Part shown: piece by piece, positions 7,238-14,360 of the stretch
How the letters are laid out: every line of letters starts with the position of its first letter
How positions within the stretch are numbered: position 1 is the stretch's first letter
Source: JANMJD01 sp963847945
GTDB taxonomy: Bacteria; Actinomycetota; Acidimicrobiia; Acidimicrobiales; Ilumatobacteraceae
NCBI GenBank assembly: GCA_963847945.1
Contig: CAWKBX010000009.1
Location: 434,001-498,000 of the forward strand
Length of the DNA: 64,000 nucleotides
Reading direction: 5' to 3'
Made by a program: the position numbers and the translations under genes
Notes under the pieces: generated by a model
The model's database searches: none
What the model was told of the DNA's origin: nothing
The model's input: the letters and a program-made list of their open reading frames with translations, nothing else

Positions 7238-8088
7238 CAGGCCTCCTCCTCCGCATCAGCGGCGTCATCAGACTTCTTGGTGCCTGCCTTGGTGAAACCG
7301 GCGGCAACGGCAGCGTCCTCGGTGTCGAACCACACCTCGGCGACCGTTGCGTCGTACCAACGGCCATCGGGCAAGTGGTAGAGCATCGAGTCGGCATTGC
7401 CCTTGATCGTGAAGCCCGCGGGAGTCGAACCGTCCGCGTTTGCCGCAGCCGAACCGGGACCGAAGTCGATGGCATCGTCGTCACCTGCGACTGCGGCGAA
7501 TCCCAGGACCTCAGTCGAGGTGTCATCGTCGTGGTCGTGGTCGTGGTCGTGACCGTCGTGATCGTGAGCATCGCCACCGGCGGCGGCGGAGCGGCTGCGC
7601 TCGACCCGAGCGCGGCGGGCGGCAGCGGACGAACCGGCGACGCGGGCGCCACGGCCCGAAGCGACCTTGGCCGACTCGCGAGCCTGCTTGATCGCCAGCT
7701 TGTCGTCGCTCATCCGATCGACAACGATCGAGATGTGGCAAGTGCGCTTGCGGATGCGGCTGGCGCGACCACGGGCCCGGGGGCGGAACCGCTTGAGGGT
7801 CGGGCCCTCATCGGCGAAGCATGCCCGCACATAGAGTTCTTCGGCCTCTTGGCCGTCGTTGTGTTCGGCGTTGGCGACGGCCGAGGCCAGCACCTTGGCG
7901 ATGTCGCTCGAGATGCCGCGCTCGGTAAAGCGGAGCACATCGGCGGCAGCCTTGACGTCGAGACCCCGAATGAGGTCGAGTACGACGCGGGCCTTGTACG
8001 CCGACGAGCGAACGTACTTGGCCGTGGCGCGCGTCCCGGTCGACTCGTCGACCGAGGTTGCACCCTCGTTGGTCTTGGGACCGGTCAT
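7237..8088 (-). CDS. rplV: 50S ribosomal protein L22 with His/Asp-rich linker and extra C-terminal domain
   Basis: L22 helps form the constriction of the peptide exit tunnel. Residues about 20-130 are a normal L22 core (TAKYVRSSAYKARVVLDLIR, RFRPRARGRASRIRKRTCHI). The protein is 283 aa against the usual 110-130. After a basic Ala/Arg stretch it has a His/Asp run at about 173-189 (GDAHDHDGHDHDHDHDDD) and then at 207-269 an extra module with IKGNADSMLYHLPDGRWYDA and EVWFDTEDAAVAAGF. This resembles the small 'sunset'-type domain known from actinobacterial proteins, and 57 of 63 residues match the tail of L4 in this operon. Its function on the ribosome is unknown. Confidence 0.95.
   Translation of the reverse strand: MTGPKTNEGATSVDESTGTRATAKYVRSSAYKARVVLDLIRGLDVKAAADVLRFTERGISSDIAKVLASAVANAEHNDGQEAEELYVRACFADEGPTLKRFRPRARGRASRIRKRTCHISIVVDRMSDDKLAIKQARESAKVASGRGARVAGSSAAARRARVERSRSAAAGGDAHDHDGHDHDHDHDDDTSTEVLGFAAVAGDDDAIDFGPGSAAANADGSTPAGFTIKGNADSMLYHLPDGRWYDATVAEVWFDTEDAAVAAGFTKAGTKKSDDAADAEEEA
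7282..7470 (-). repeat. Copy 1 of duplicated domain-coding segment (in rplV)
   Basis: This codes for residues 207-269 of L22 and is a direct repeat of 9561-9749 in rplD. The proteins differ at 6 of 63 positions, all conservative or in the loop before the domain, and long stretches are identical at the DNA level, for example the part coding for KGNADSMLYHLPDGRWY. The duplication is either recent or kept similar by gene conversion. Confidence 0.9.
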
Positions 8089-8372
8089 CAGCGGCGACCC
8101 TTCGCGTTCTTCTCTTGGCCGGCGTGGTACTTGAAGGTCCGGGTCGGCGAGAACTCGCCGAGCTTGTGACCGACCATCGCTTCGGTGACATACACCGGCA
8201 CGTGCTTGCGACCGTCATGGACGGCAATGGTGTGACCGACCATGTCGGGGATGATGGTCGAGCGGCGGGACCAGGTCTTGATGACCTTCTTCTCGCCGGC
8301 GGCGTTCTGCGTGTCGACCTTCTTCAGCAGATGGTCGTCAACGAACGGACCCTTTTTGAGGCTACGTGACAT
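8088..8372 (-). CDS. rpsS: 30S ribosomal protein S19
   Basis: S19 sits in the head of the small subunit near the A-site tRNA. The 94-aa product begins MSRSLKKGPFVDDHLLKKVD and has the signature STIIPDMVGHTIAVHDGRKH with HKLGEFSPTRTFKYHAG. It overlaps rplV by one base and follows rplB by 6 nt. Confidence 0.98.
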   Translation of the reverse strand: MSRSLKKGPFVDDHLLKKVDTQNAAGEKKVIKTWSRRSTIIPDMVGHTIAVHDGRKHVPVYVTEAMVGHKLGEFSPTRTFKYHAGQEKNAKGRR

Positions 8373-8378
8373 CGGGGA

Positions 8379-9215
8379 TTACCTCCGGCCCTTGCCGCTA
8401 CGACGGCGACGGATGATGAGCTGGCTCGACGGCTTCTTCTTCGAGCGGGTGCGGCCTTCCGGCTTGCCCCAGGGCGACACCGGGTGACGACCACCCGAGG
8501 TACGCCCCTCGCCGCCACCATGAGGGTGGTCGACCGGGTTCATCACCACACCACGGCTCTGGGGGCGGACGCCCTTCCAGCGATTACGACCGGCTTTGCC
8601 GATCTTCATGAGTTCGTGCTCGGAGTTACCAACTTCGCCGATTGAAGCGCGGCAGTCGATCGGGACTCGACGCATTTCAGTGGACGGCATACGCAGGGTT
8701 GCATAGAGGCCTTCCTTGGCGACGAGCTGGACGGCCATTCCGGCGGACCGGGCGACCTTGCCGCCCTGACCGGGGCGCAACTCGACGTTGTGAACGGTGG
8801 TGCCGACCGGGATGTAGCGCAGCGGAAGTGCGCAGCCCGGCTTGATGTCGGCGCCCTGACCGCTCGACACCTTCGCCCCGACGACCAAGCCCTTGGGGGC
8901 CAGGATGTACGCCTTGGAACCGTCGGCGTAGTGCAGGAGCGCAATACGGCAGGTGCGGTTGGGGTCGTACTCGATGGAGGCAACGGTGGCGATGATGCCA
9001 TCGGTGACCCGCTTGAAGTCGATCAGGCGGTACTGGCGCTTGTGGCCACCACCGCGGTGACGCGAGGTGATGCGACCATGCGCGTTACGTCCGGCCTTCT
9101 TCGGAAGGGGGAAGACGAGCGTGCGCTCGGGCGTGGTCTTGGTGATTTCCTTGAAGTCGGAGACGGTCTGGAACCGACGGCCGGCTGATGTTGGCTTGCG
9201 CTTACGGAGTGCCAT
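8379..9215 (-). CDS. rplB: 50S ribosomal protein L2
   Basis: L2 is required for subunit association and peptidyl-transferase activity. The 278-aa product is full length, with RGGGHKRQYRLIDFKR near the N-terminus, ALPLRYIPVGTTVHNVE in the middle and the functionally key GVVMNPVDHPHGGGEGRTSG segment containing the conserved His, then a basic C-terminus. It lies 13 nt after rplW. Confidence 0.98.
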   Translation of the reverse strand: MALRKRKPTSAGRRFQTVSDFKEITKTTPERTLVFPLPKKAGRNAHGRITSRHRGGGHKRQYRLIDFKRVTDGIIATVASIEYDPNRTCRIALLHYADGSKAYILAPKGLVVGAKVSSGQGADIKPGCALPLRYIPVGTTVHNVELRPGQGGKVARSAGMAVQLVAKEGLYATLRMPSTEMRRVPIDCRASIGEVGNSEHELMKIGKAGRNRWKGVRPQSRGVVMNPVDHPHGGGEGRTSGGRHPVSPWGKPEGRTRSKKKPSSQLIIRRRRSGKGRR

Positions 9216-9228
9216 GGCTGGTCGTTCC

Positions 9229-9522
9229 TCAGTTCTCGAACAGCGGGATTTCGTCGCCCGCGGCGAGGGTCACAATGGCCCGCTTGGTGTCGGGCTTCTT
9301 GCCCATGCGGTTGGACTTGCGAGCCCGCTTGAGCTTGCCTTTGCGGTTCAGCGTATTGACGCTGACGACCTTGACGCCCCAGATCGCCTGAACGGCGTCG
9401 TGGATCTCGGGCTTCGAGGCATCGGGACTGACCTTGAAGGTGTATACGCCCTGCTCAATGAGGCCGTAACTCTTCTCGGACACGACCGGGGCGATGATGA
9501 TGTCGCGGGGGTCTTTCATCAC
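9229..9522 (-). CDS. rplW: 50S ribosomal protein L23
   Basis: L23 is the exit-tunnel docking site for trigger factor and SRP. The 97-aa product begins MMKDPRDIIIAPVVSEKSYG and contains VYTFKVSPDASKPEIHDAVQ and GVKVVSVNTLNRKGKLKRA, the standard core. The start overlaps the end of rplD by 4 nt (ATGA), suggesting coupling. Confidence 0.98.
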   Translation of the reverse strand: MMKDPRDIIIAPVVSEKSYGLIEQGVYTFKVSPDASKPEIHDAVQAIWGVKVVSVNTLNRKGKLKRARKSNRMGKKPDTKRAIVTLAAGDEIPLFEN

Positions 9523-10559
9523 TCAGCATCCTCTGCATCGGCGGCCTTGGCCTTGCGGGCTCCGGCCTTCGTGAATCCGGCGGCGATCGCTGCCTCTTCG
9601 GTGTCGAACCACACCTCGGCGACCGTTGCCTCGTACCAGCGGCCGTCGGGCAGGTGGTAGAGCATCGAGTCGGCATTGCCCTTGATGCTGAAGCCCTCGG
9701 GGGCCGAACCGTCGGCGTTCGCCGCCGCCGAGCCGGGACCAAAGTCGATCGGAGCATCATCGGCATCGGCATCGGCGACCGCAGCGAATGTCTGCGGCGC
9801 AGGAGCGTCGGCGACCGGCGCAGCGGCCTCGATCTCGGTGGTCTCGACGACATCAGTTTCGGCGGCTTCGGCGACTACCGGGGCAGCGGCCTTGACAGCC
9901 GGTGTGGCCTTGACAGCCGGCGTGGCCTTGACTGCCTTGGGTGCCGCGCCGGCGCCGGTGGGCAGCGAGGCGCTGGTGAAGACCAGCCAGTCGTTGCACA
10001 GCACGTCGTAGGCGTTCAGCTCATTGGCCTCGAGGATCTGGATACCCGGGAGGTTGCGGAACGACTTAGCGGCGACGACGTCGTCACGCTGCAACACCAC
10101 GAGGGCCTTGCCGTCGATGCCGAGCGCCTTGAGCGCAGACTTGGCGCCCTTGGTGGACGGAGAGTCCCAGCCCCACGAGTCGACCACGAGGATCTTGCCC
10201 TCGTTGGCCCGATCGCTGAGGGCCGAAGTGAGCGCCAAGCGCACGACCTTCTTGTTGACCTTCATCGTGTAGGAACGAGGCTTCGGGGCGTGGGTGATAC
10301 CGCCACCGGAGTAGTGCGGCGCCCGGATGGAGCCCTGACGGGCGTTACCGGTGCCCTTCTGCTTGAAGGGCTTGCGACCACCACCACGGACCTCGGCCCG
10401 AGTCTTGGTGCTCTGCGTGCCGGAGCGGCGATGGGCGAGCTGGGCGATCACGGCCTGGTGCATGACCGGCACGTTGGGCTGCACACCGAACACATCGGCG
10501 GCGAGATCAGCCTTGCCTGCGTCTTTTCCGGCGATCGTCTTGATCGTCACCGAGGGCAT
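9519..10559 (-). CDS. rplD: 50S ribosomal protein L4 with extra C-terminal domain
   Basis: L4 builds the exit-tunnel constriction together with L22. I start it at ATG 10559 (MPSVTIKTIAGKDAGKADLA), which overlaps the rplC stop as TGATG; the open frame further upstream lies inside rplC. Residues 1-200 are a normal L4 (RAEVRGGGRKPFKQKGTGNA, RQGSIRAPHYSGGG). The protein is 346 aa because of an Ala/Pro/Glu-rich linker (about 203-268) and a second copy of the module seen in L22 at 271-333 (SIKGNADSMLYHLPDGRWYE, EVWFDTEEAAIAAGF). Confidence 0.95.
   Translation of the reverse strand: MPSVTIKTIAGKDAGKADLAADVFGVQPNVPVMHQAVIAQLAHRRSGTQSTKTRAEVRGGGRKPFKQKGTGNARQGSIRAPHYSGGGITHAPKPRSYTMKVNKKVVRLALTSALSDRANEGKILVVDSWGWDSPSTKGAKSALKALGIDGKALVVLQRDDVVAAKSFRNLPGIQILEANELNAYDVLCNDWLVFTSASLPTGAGAAPKAVKATPAVKATPAVKAAAPVVAEAAETDVVETTEIEAAAPVADAPAPQTFAAVADADADDAPIDFGPGSAAANADGSAPEGFSIKGNADSMLYHLPDGRWYEATVAEVWFDTEEAAIAAGFTKAGARKAKAADAEDAE
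9561..9749 (-). repeat. Copy 2 of duplicated domain-coding segment (in rplD)
   Basis: This codes for residues 271-333 of L4. It is in the same orientation as the rplV copy at 7282-7470, about 2.3 kb away. See that entry for the comparison. Confidence 0.9.
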
Positions 10560-11203
10560 CACTTGCCACCCTTCTTCACGGCGTTGCGGACAATGACCAA
10601 GCCACCGTTCGGGCCGGGAACCGCACCCTTGACGAGCAGCAGGTTGCGCTCGAGGTCGGCCTGGACCACTTCGAGGTTCAGCGTCGTGACCTGCTCGTGA
10701 CCCATGTGACCGGACATCTTCATGCCCTTGAACACACGACCGGGAAAGGCACACTGGCCGATCGAGCCCGGTGAACGGTGATGCTTGTGGTTACCGTGGC
10801 TGGCTCCCTGGCCCGAGAAGTTGTGACGCTTCATCGTTCCGGCGAATCCCTTTCCACGGCTCACGCCGGTCACGTCGATCTTCTGGCCGGCGACGAGCAG
10901 GTCGACCTTGAGTTCCTGGCCGACCTCCAAGCCGTCGACCGAATCGAGACGCAGCTCGACGAGCTTGCGACCAGGGTTGACCCCGGCGGAGGCGAAATGC
11001 CCCGCTTCGGGCTTGTTGAGCTTCTTGGCGTCCTTGTGTCCGTAGGTGACCTGCACGGCGGTGTATCCGTCGCGCTCTGAGGTCTTGACCTGCACGATGC
11101 GCGCCGGTTCGACGCGCAGCACCGTCACCGGGATGATGCGATTGTCATCGCCCCAGATCTGAGTCATTCCTACTTTTTCGCCGACGATCGCGGTAGTCGC
11201 CAT
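10559..11203 (-). CDS. rplC: 50S ribosomal protein L3
   Basis: L3 is an assembly initiator whose loop reaches the peptidyl-transferase centre. I choose ATG 11203 (MATTAIVGEKVGMTQIWGDD), the conserved N-terminus, with AGAGG about 9 nt upstream; the frame is open further up, but those codons fall in the hairpin-rich leader. The 214-aa product contains GVSRGKGFAGTMKRHNFSGQ and SHGNHKHHRSPGSIGQCAFP, both typical. It is the first gene of the transcription unit; rpsJ, which normally precedes it, is absent. Confidence 0.97.
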   Translation of the reverse strand: MATTAIVGEKVGMTQIWGDDNRIIPVTVLRVEPARIVQVKTSERDGYTAVQVTYGHKDAKKLNKPEAGHFASAGVNPGRKLVELRLDSVDGLEVGQELKVDLLVAGQKIDVTGVSRGKGFAGTMKRHNFSGQGASHGNHKHHRSPGSIGQCAFPGRVFKGMKMSGHMGHEQVTTLNLEVVQADLERNLLLVKGAVPGPNGGLVIVRNAVKKGGK

Positions 11204-11228
11204 AGCGGTTTGCCTCTGGTTGGTCGGG

Positions 11229-11389
11229 CTCGGACGTGAATCCGAGTGTTGTGCTCTCACGCAGATGCTCCGCATGGCAAGCCAGCGGAGCATCAGGTTC
11301 GGTTTTGCCGGGTGGTCCCCTCAGCAGGCTGAGGGCTCACCAGGACTTCGAAATTCAAAGACTTCTCACGCCCAGCCGCATTTGGCTGG
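11229..11389 (-). promoter_or_regulatory. Structured 5' leader of the ribosomal operon (four hairpins)
   Basis: Four perfect inverted repeats lie in the 240 nt upstream of rplC: CCAGCC/GGCTGG (11372-11389), CCCTCAGC/GCTGAGGG with a 2-nt loop (11318-11335), GATGCTCCGC/GCGGAGCATC with an 11-nt loop (about 11264-11294) and CTCGGA/TCCGAG (11229-11246). They fall downstream of a possible promoter and form no convincing ORF. A structured untranslated leader of about 195 nt is the natural reading, possibly an autoregulatory site for an operon protein such as L4; that role is inference. Confidence 0.55.
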
Positions 11390-11405
11390 AACGCACGAGT
11401 AGGAG

Positions 11406-11435
11406 ACGTTATCGGGCGGGAGGCCCGGTTACCAA
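11406..11435 (-). promoter_or_regulatory. Possible sigma70-type promoter of the ribosomal operon
   Basis: On the minus strand TTGGTA (11435-11430) and TAACGT (11411-11406) are separated by 18 nt, upstream of the hairpin leader and just after the neighbouring hydrolase gene ends. The boxes match consensus only partly. Confidence 0.3.
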
Positions 11436-11443
11436 GCCCCGGA

Positions 11444-12298
11444 TCAAATACCCAGTGGGAAATGACGCGCGGCGTGGTCGGCGACGAGGTCGACCCACAT
11501 CTCCCAGAGCTGCGGCGGGTAGTCGTGGCCCATTCCCTCGACCAACTCGAAGCGGGCACCGGGGATCAATTCGGCGGTCCGACGGCCTCCCTCGGGGGTG
11601 ATCAACGTGTCGCGCGTGCCGTGGATGACCAGCGTAGGGGTGGTCACGGTACGGAGCTGATCGGCCCGCGACCCCGAGGCTCCGACGGCCATGTACTGCC
11701 GAGTCGATCCGGAGGGGTGGAAGGATCGGTCGAAGGCCCGCTCAGCGTCGGCTCGCCAGCGGGTTTCGTCGGCGAACTCGGGGCTCCCCCATACATGCAG
11801 ACCGTCGATCCAGCCCTGTATATAGCTATCTCGGTCGGTCGCCGGCGGCGCGGTGAGCTGGGCGATTGCCTCGGGCGTACCGGTGCCGATACCGGACTCG
11901 CCGGTGGTCGACATCACCGAGGTCATCGTCAGCAGGCGATCGGAGTGGTCGATGGCCAGGGCCTGGACGATCATGCCGCCCATCGAAAGCCCCATCACGT
12001 GAGCCCGCTCGACGCCGATCGCGTCGAGCACGGCGATCACATCGGCGGCCATGTCGGACAATCGGTAACACGCACCGACGGCATCGAGGGGATGCCCCTC
12101 GTACTTGGTGCTCAGCCCGACATCACGATTGTCGAGTCGAACCACCTGAAAGCCTCGGTCAGCGAACTTGGCGCACCACTCGACCGGGTAGTTCACGCAT
12201 TGGCTGCCGAGTCCGTTCACCAGGACCAGGGTCGGTTGGAGGGGTGATCCGAAGGTCTCGAACCAGATGTCACACTCACCGTTGCGGGCGTAGGTCAT
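11444..12298 (-). CDS. Alpha/beta-fold hydrolase
   Basis: A 284-aa cytoplasmic alpha/beta hydrolase without signal peptide. The nucleophile elbow is GLSMGG, the oxyanion region follows VLVNGLGSQ, and the acid and histidine candidates are in VIHGTRDTLI and VEGMGHDYPP. The overall pattern (WFETFG, LDNRDVGLSTK, DMAADVIAVLDAIGVERAHV) resembles esterases and aclacinomycin-methylesterase-like enzymes. The substrate cannot be told. It is on the same strand as the ribosomal operon but 240 nt upstream of rplC and probably separate. Confidence 0.85.
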   Translation of the reverse strand: MTYARNGECDIWFETFGSPLQPTLVLVNGLGSQCVNYPVEWCAKFADRGFQVVRLDNRDVGLSTKYEGHPLDAVGACYRLSDMAADVIAVLDAIGVERAHVMGLSMGGMIVQALAIDHSDRLLTMTSVMSTTGESGIGTGTPEAIAQLTAPPATDRDSYIQGWIDGLHVWGSPEFADETRWRADAERAFDRSFHPSGSTRQYMAVGASGSRADQLRTVTTPTLVIHGTRDTLITPEGGRRTAELIPGARFELVEGMGHDYPPQLWEMWVDLVADHAARHFPLGI

Positions 12299-12336
12299 GG
12301 GCAGCCACCATAACGAGCCCGTCGACCCGCTGAAGA

Positions 12337-12534
12337 TCAGCCGATGAACATGTCTTCACGCAGCGACGAGGGGTGCAGGTCGCGGGAGGCCTGACGGTCG
12401 AGGAACTGCTCGACCAGCCACATCTCGTGTTCGATGACGAGGATCTCGTTGGTAAGTGACGGCGCGCCGTACATCACGCCCACATCGGCGGTTGCCAGAC
12501 CGAATCGACTGAACTTTTCCATCCACTTGTTCAT
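12337..12534 (-). CDS. Small hypothetical protein
   Basis: A 65-aa ORF (MNKWMEKFSRFGLATADVGV ... DLHPSSLREDMFIG) of balanced composition, 38 nt upstream of the hydrolase and on the same strand. The segment SLTNEILVIEHEMWLVEQFL looks like one amphipathic helix. No family is recognised and no strong ribosome-binding site is visible, so it may not be translated. Confidence 0.4.
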   Translation of the reverse strand: MNKWMEKFSRFGLATADVGVMYGAPSLTNEILVIEHEMWLVEQFLDRQASRDLHPSSLREDMFIG

Positions 12535-12718
12535 AACCAGAAGAATCGTCGGGCGAAGTGAACTGCGGGGAGCGGCGAGGTGACAGGGTGCCGAACGATG
12601 GGCGACGGAGGACCCAACGACCGATATCCACCTTCAGCGCGGGTCAGCCGCTTAGCGTTTGGGTCGCAGATCAACTGCGTTAGGTGATCCCCGCCCCCGC
12701 TAGAGGAGAAACACTCAG

Positions 12719-13039
12719 ATGGCAGCAACCCCGAAGTTCGTGATCAGTACCGACAAGAAGGGCCAGTTCCGGTTCAGTCTCGTCGCCGCCAACGGTGAGG
12801 TGGTCGCCGCGAGCGAGGCATACCCCGCGAAGGCAGCCGCCAAGAAAGGCATCGCCTCGGTCGTCCGCAACGCCGCCAAGGCGGTGATCGAGGACACGAC
12901 CATCGTACCAAAGGCCCCGAAGGCCGCTCCGGCGACCAAGGCCCCCGCAGCCAAGGCCGCGAAAGCCGCCCCGGCCGTCGAGACGGCAGCTCCAGCCGCG
13001 AAGAAGCCGTCAGCCAAGAAGGCTCCGGTCAAGAAGTAG
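12719..13039 (+). CDS. DUF1508/YegP-family protein with Lys/Ala-rich tail
   Basis: A 106-aa protein. Residues 5-60 match the YegP (DUF1508) fold pattern: KFVISTDKKGQFRFSLVAAN, GEVVAASEAYPAKAAAKKGI, ASVVRNA. The C-terminal 40 residues are a Lys/Ala/Pro repeat (KAAPATKAPAAKAAKAAPA) like histone-H1-type tails, suggesting nucleic-acid contact (inference). AGAGGAG sits about 8 nt before the ATG, a strong ribosome-binding site. A terminator follows at 13081. Exact function is unknown. Confidence 0.85.
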   Translation: MAATPKFVISTDKKGQFRFSLVAANGEVVAASEAYPAKAAAKKGIASVVRNAAKAVIEDTTIVPKAPKAAPATKAPAAKAAKAAPAVETAAPAAKKPSAKKAPVKK

Positions 13040-13080
13040 TTGTACCGGGGACCGACCATCAATCGGTCAACCTCTCGCCA

Positions 13081-13114
13081 CAGCGGGACGGCGGCCGCGG
13101 CGGCCGTCCCGCTG
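13081..13114. terminator. Hairpin terminator between convergent genes
   Basis: A 12-bp perfect stem CAGCGGGACGGC/GCCGTCCCGCTG with a 10-nt GC loop, in the 87 nt between the convergent DUF1508 and hydrolase genes; TCGTTT follows on the plus strand. It probably serves both directions. Confidence 0.7.
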
Positions 13115-13126
13115 TCGTTTGCCTGT

Positions 13127-14326
13127 CTAGGGGAACCGCTTGGCGAGCCAATCGACGACAACGGCGATCGCCTCAGGGCGGTGGCCCTCCAGATAGTGCG
13201 GGGCCCCCTTGAGTTCGATGTAGGTCGTGTCGTGCGCACCGGCGGCGGCGGCGATCTCGGCGGCCTGCCAGACGCGGATCTCGGTATCGGCTGTCGGGTG
13301 AACGAGGATCGTGGGCACGGTGACCTGCGGCATGGTGTCGGCCAACTTGGCGTGGCTCGACAGCCCTGACCAGGTCGACAGCCAGCCCCGAGCCGTCATC
13401 GTGCGAGCGAGGCCGCCGCGGCCATAGTTGGCGTCGAGCGGGTCGGGAAAGGCAAACAGCGAGCCCATCGGGCGATCGTCGGGGTCGATCGACAGGTCGA
13501 GGTAGGCCGGGTCGGCCAGGGTGCGGTAGATCGTCATGTACTTGGTGAACACCGCCCGAGCCCGCAGATCGCGCCAACCGGCCGGGTCGACGTCCTTGTC
13601 GATGCCTCGCAACCGCGAGCCGGCGTCGGCCGAGTCGGCGATCGACTGTTTGGCGATGGCGTCGATGCGGGCGACCCGGGCAATCTGGGCGGCGCGATAG
13701 CGAACCACCCAGGTAGGGTCGAATTCGCACGGTGACGGCCATGGATGCCAACCGTTGGCGGGGTTGTACATGTCGAGTTCGGGAATCCGGCTGAAGGGGT
13801 CGGACTCGTCGGCCACCGACGGGTCGATGACCTGGTTCATGAACACGCCCTCGCCCGGATGGGCGGCCATCCCGATCCAACCGTCACCGATACCGAGTTG
13901 AGCCTGCGCCATCGCCATCAGCGACCCGCCGCCCGAGTTACCGAGCAGTACGACGGCCTCGGCCCCCCGGCGGATCATTTCGTCATGCGCGGTTTTGACG
14001 TCGGCGATGCACGACTCATGCAGGCAGTCGGTGTCGTTGTTCATGTACCGCGTGCCGAACCCCAGCACGGCGTAACCGGCCGCGGCGAGCAGCGGACAGG
14101 CGTAGTGGACGCTGAAGTCGGCGCGGGGATGACTGAGGATCACCGCCGTCTTCCACGGCTTCCCGGCGGGTGGAGTCCACAACACGCCTCGTACCAGCGC
14201 ACCATCGGCGCTGACCAGGCGGACGGATTCGCGGGGGATCTCGACCCCCGGATCATCCTGCGGCAACGGCCAGTAGCCGAGCCCGAGGGGACGGCGACCA
14301 CCCAGATGGACGTCAAGTTCCTGCAT
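13127..14326 (-). CDS. Alpha/beta hydrolase, large serine-hydrolase type
   Basis: A 399-aa predicted hydrolase. I start at ATG 14326 (MQELDVHLGGRRPLGLGYWP); the longer frame overlaps the upstream gene and is Pro/Ser-rich noise. Nucleophile elbow GNSGGGS, acid in LVHPTADTEIR and histidine in LKGAPHYLEGHRPE complete a plausible triad, with HPRADFSVHYACPLLAAAG in the oxyanion region. It lies 34 nt downstream of the GH2 gene on the same strand, so the two probably form an operon. Substrate unknown. Confidence 0.8.
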   Translation of the reverse strand: MQELDVHLGGRRPLGLGYWPLPQDDPGVEIPRESVRLVSADGALVRGVLWTPPAGKPWKTAVILSHPRADFSVHYACPLLAAAGYAVLGFGTRYMNNDTDCLHESCIADVKTAHDEMIRRGAEAVVLLGNSGGGSLMAMAQAQLGIGDGWIGMAAHPGEGVFMNQVIDPSVADESDPFSRIPELDMYNPANGWHPWPSPCEFDPTWVVRYRAAQIARVARIDAIAKQSIADSADAGSRLRGIDKDVDPAGWRDLRARAVFTKYMTIYRTLADPAYLDLSIDPDDRPMGSLFAFPDPLDANYGRGGLARTMTARGWLSTWSGLSSHAKLADTMPQVTVPTILVHPTADTEIRVWQAAEIAAAAGAHDTTYIELKGAPHYLEGHRPEAIAVVVDWLAKRFP

Positions 14327-14360
14327 GCCCGGAGCGTATGTCGCTCGTCCCGGCGAACTG

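Noticed and set aside
5417..7381. A 654-codon open frame on the plus strand across S17, L29, L16 and S3
   Set aside because: It is antisense to well-conserved ribosomal genes, its translation is Gly/Leu/Asp-rich with no family likeness, and long antisense frames are expected in high-GC DNA.
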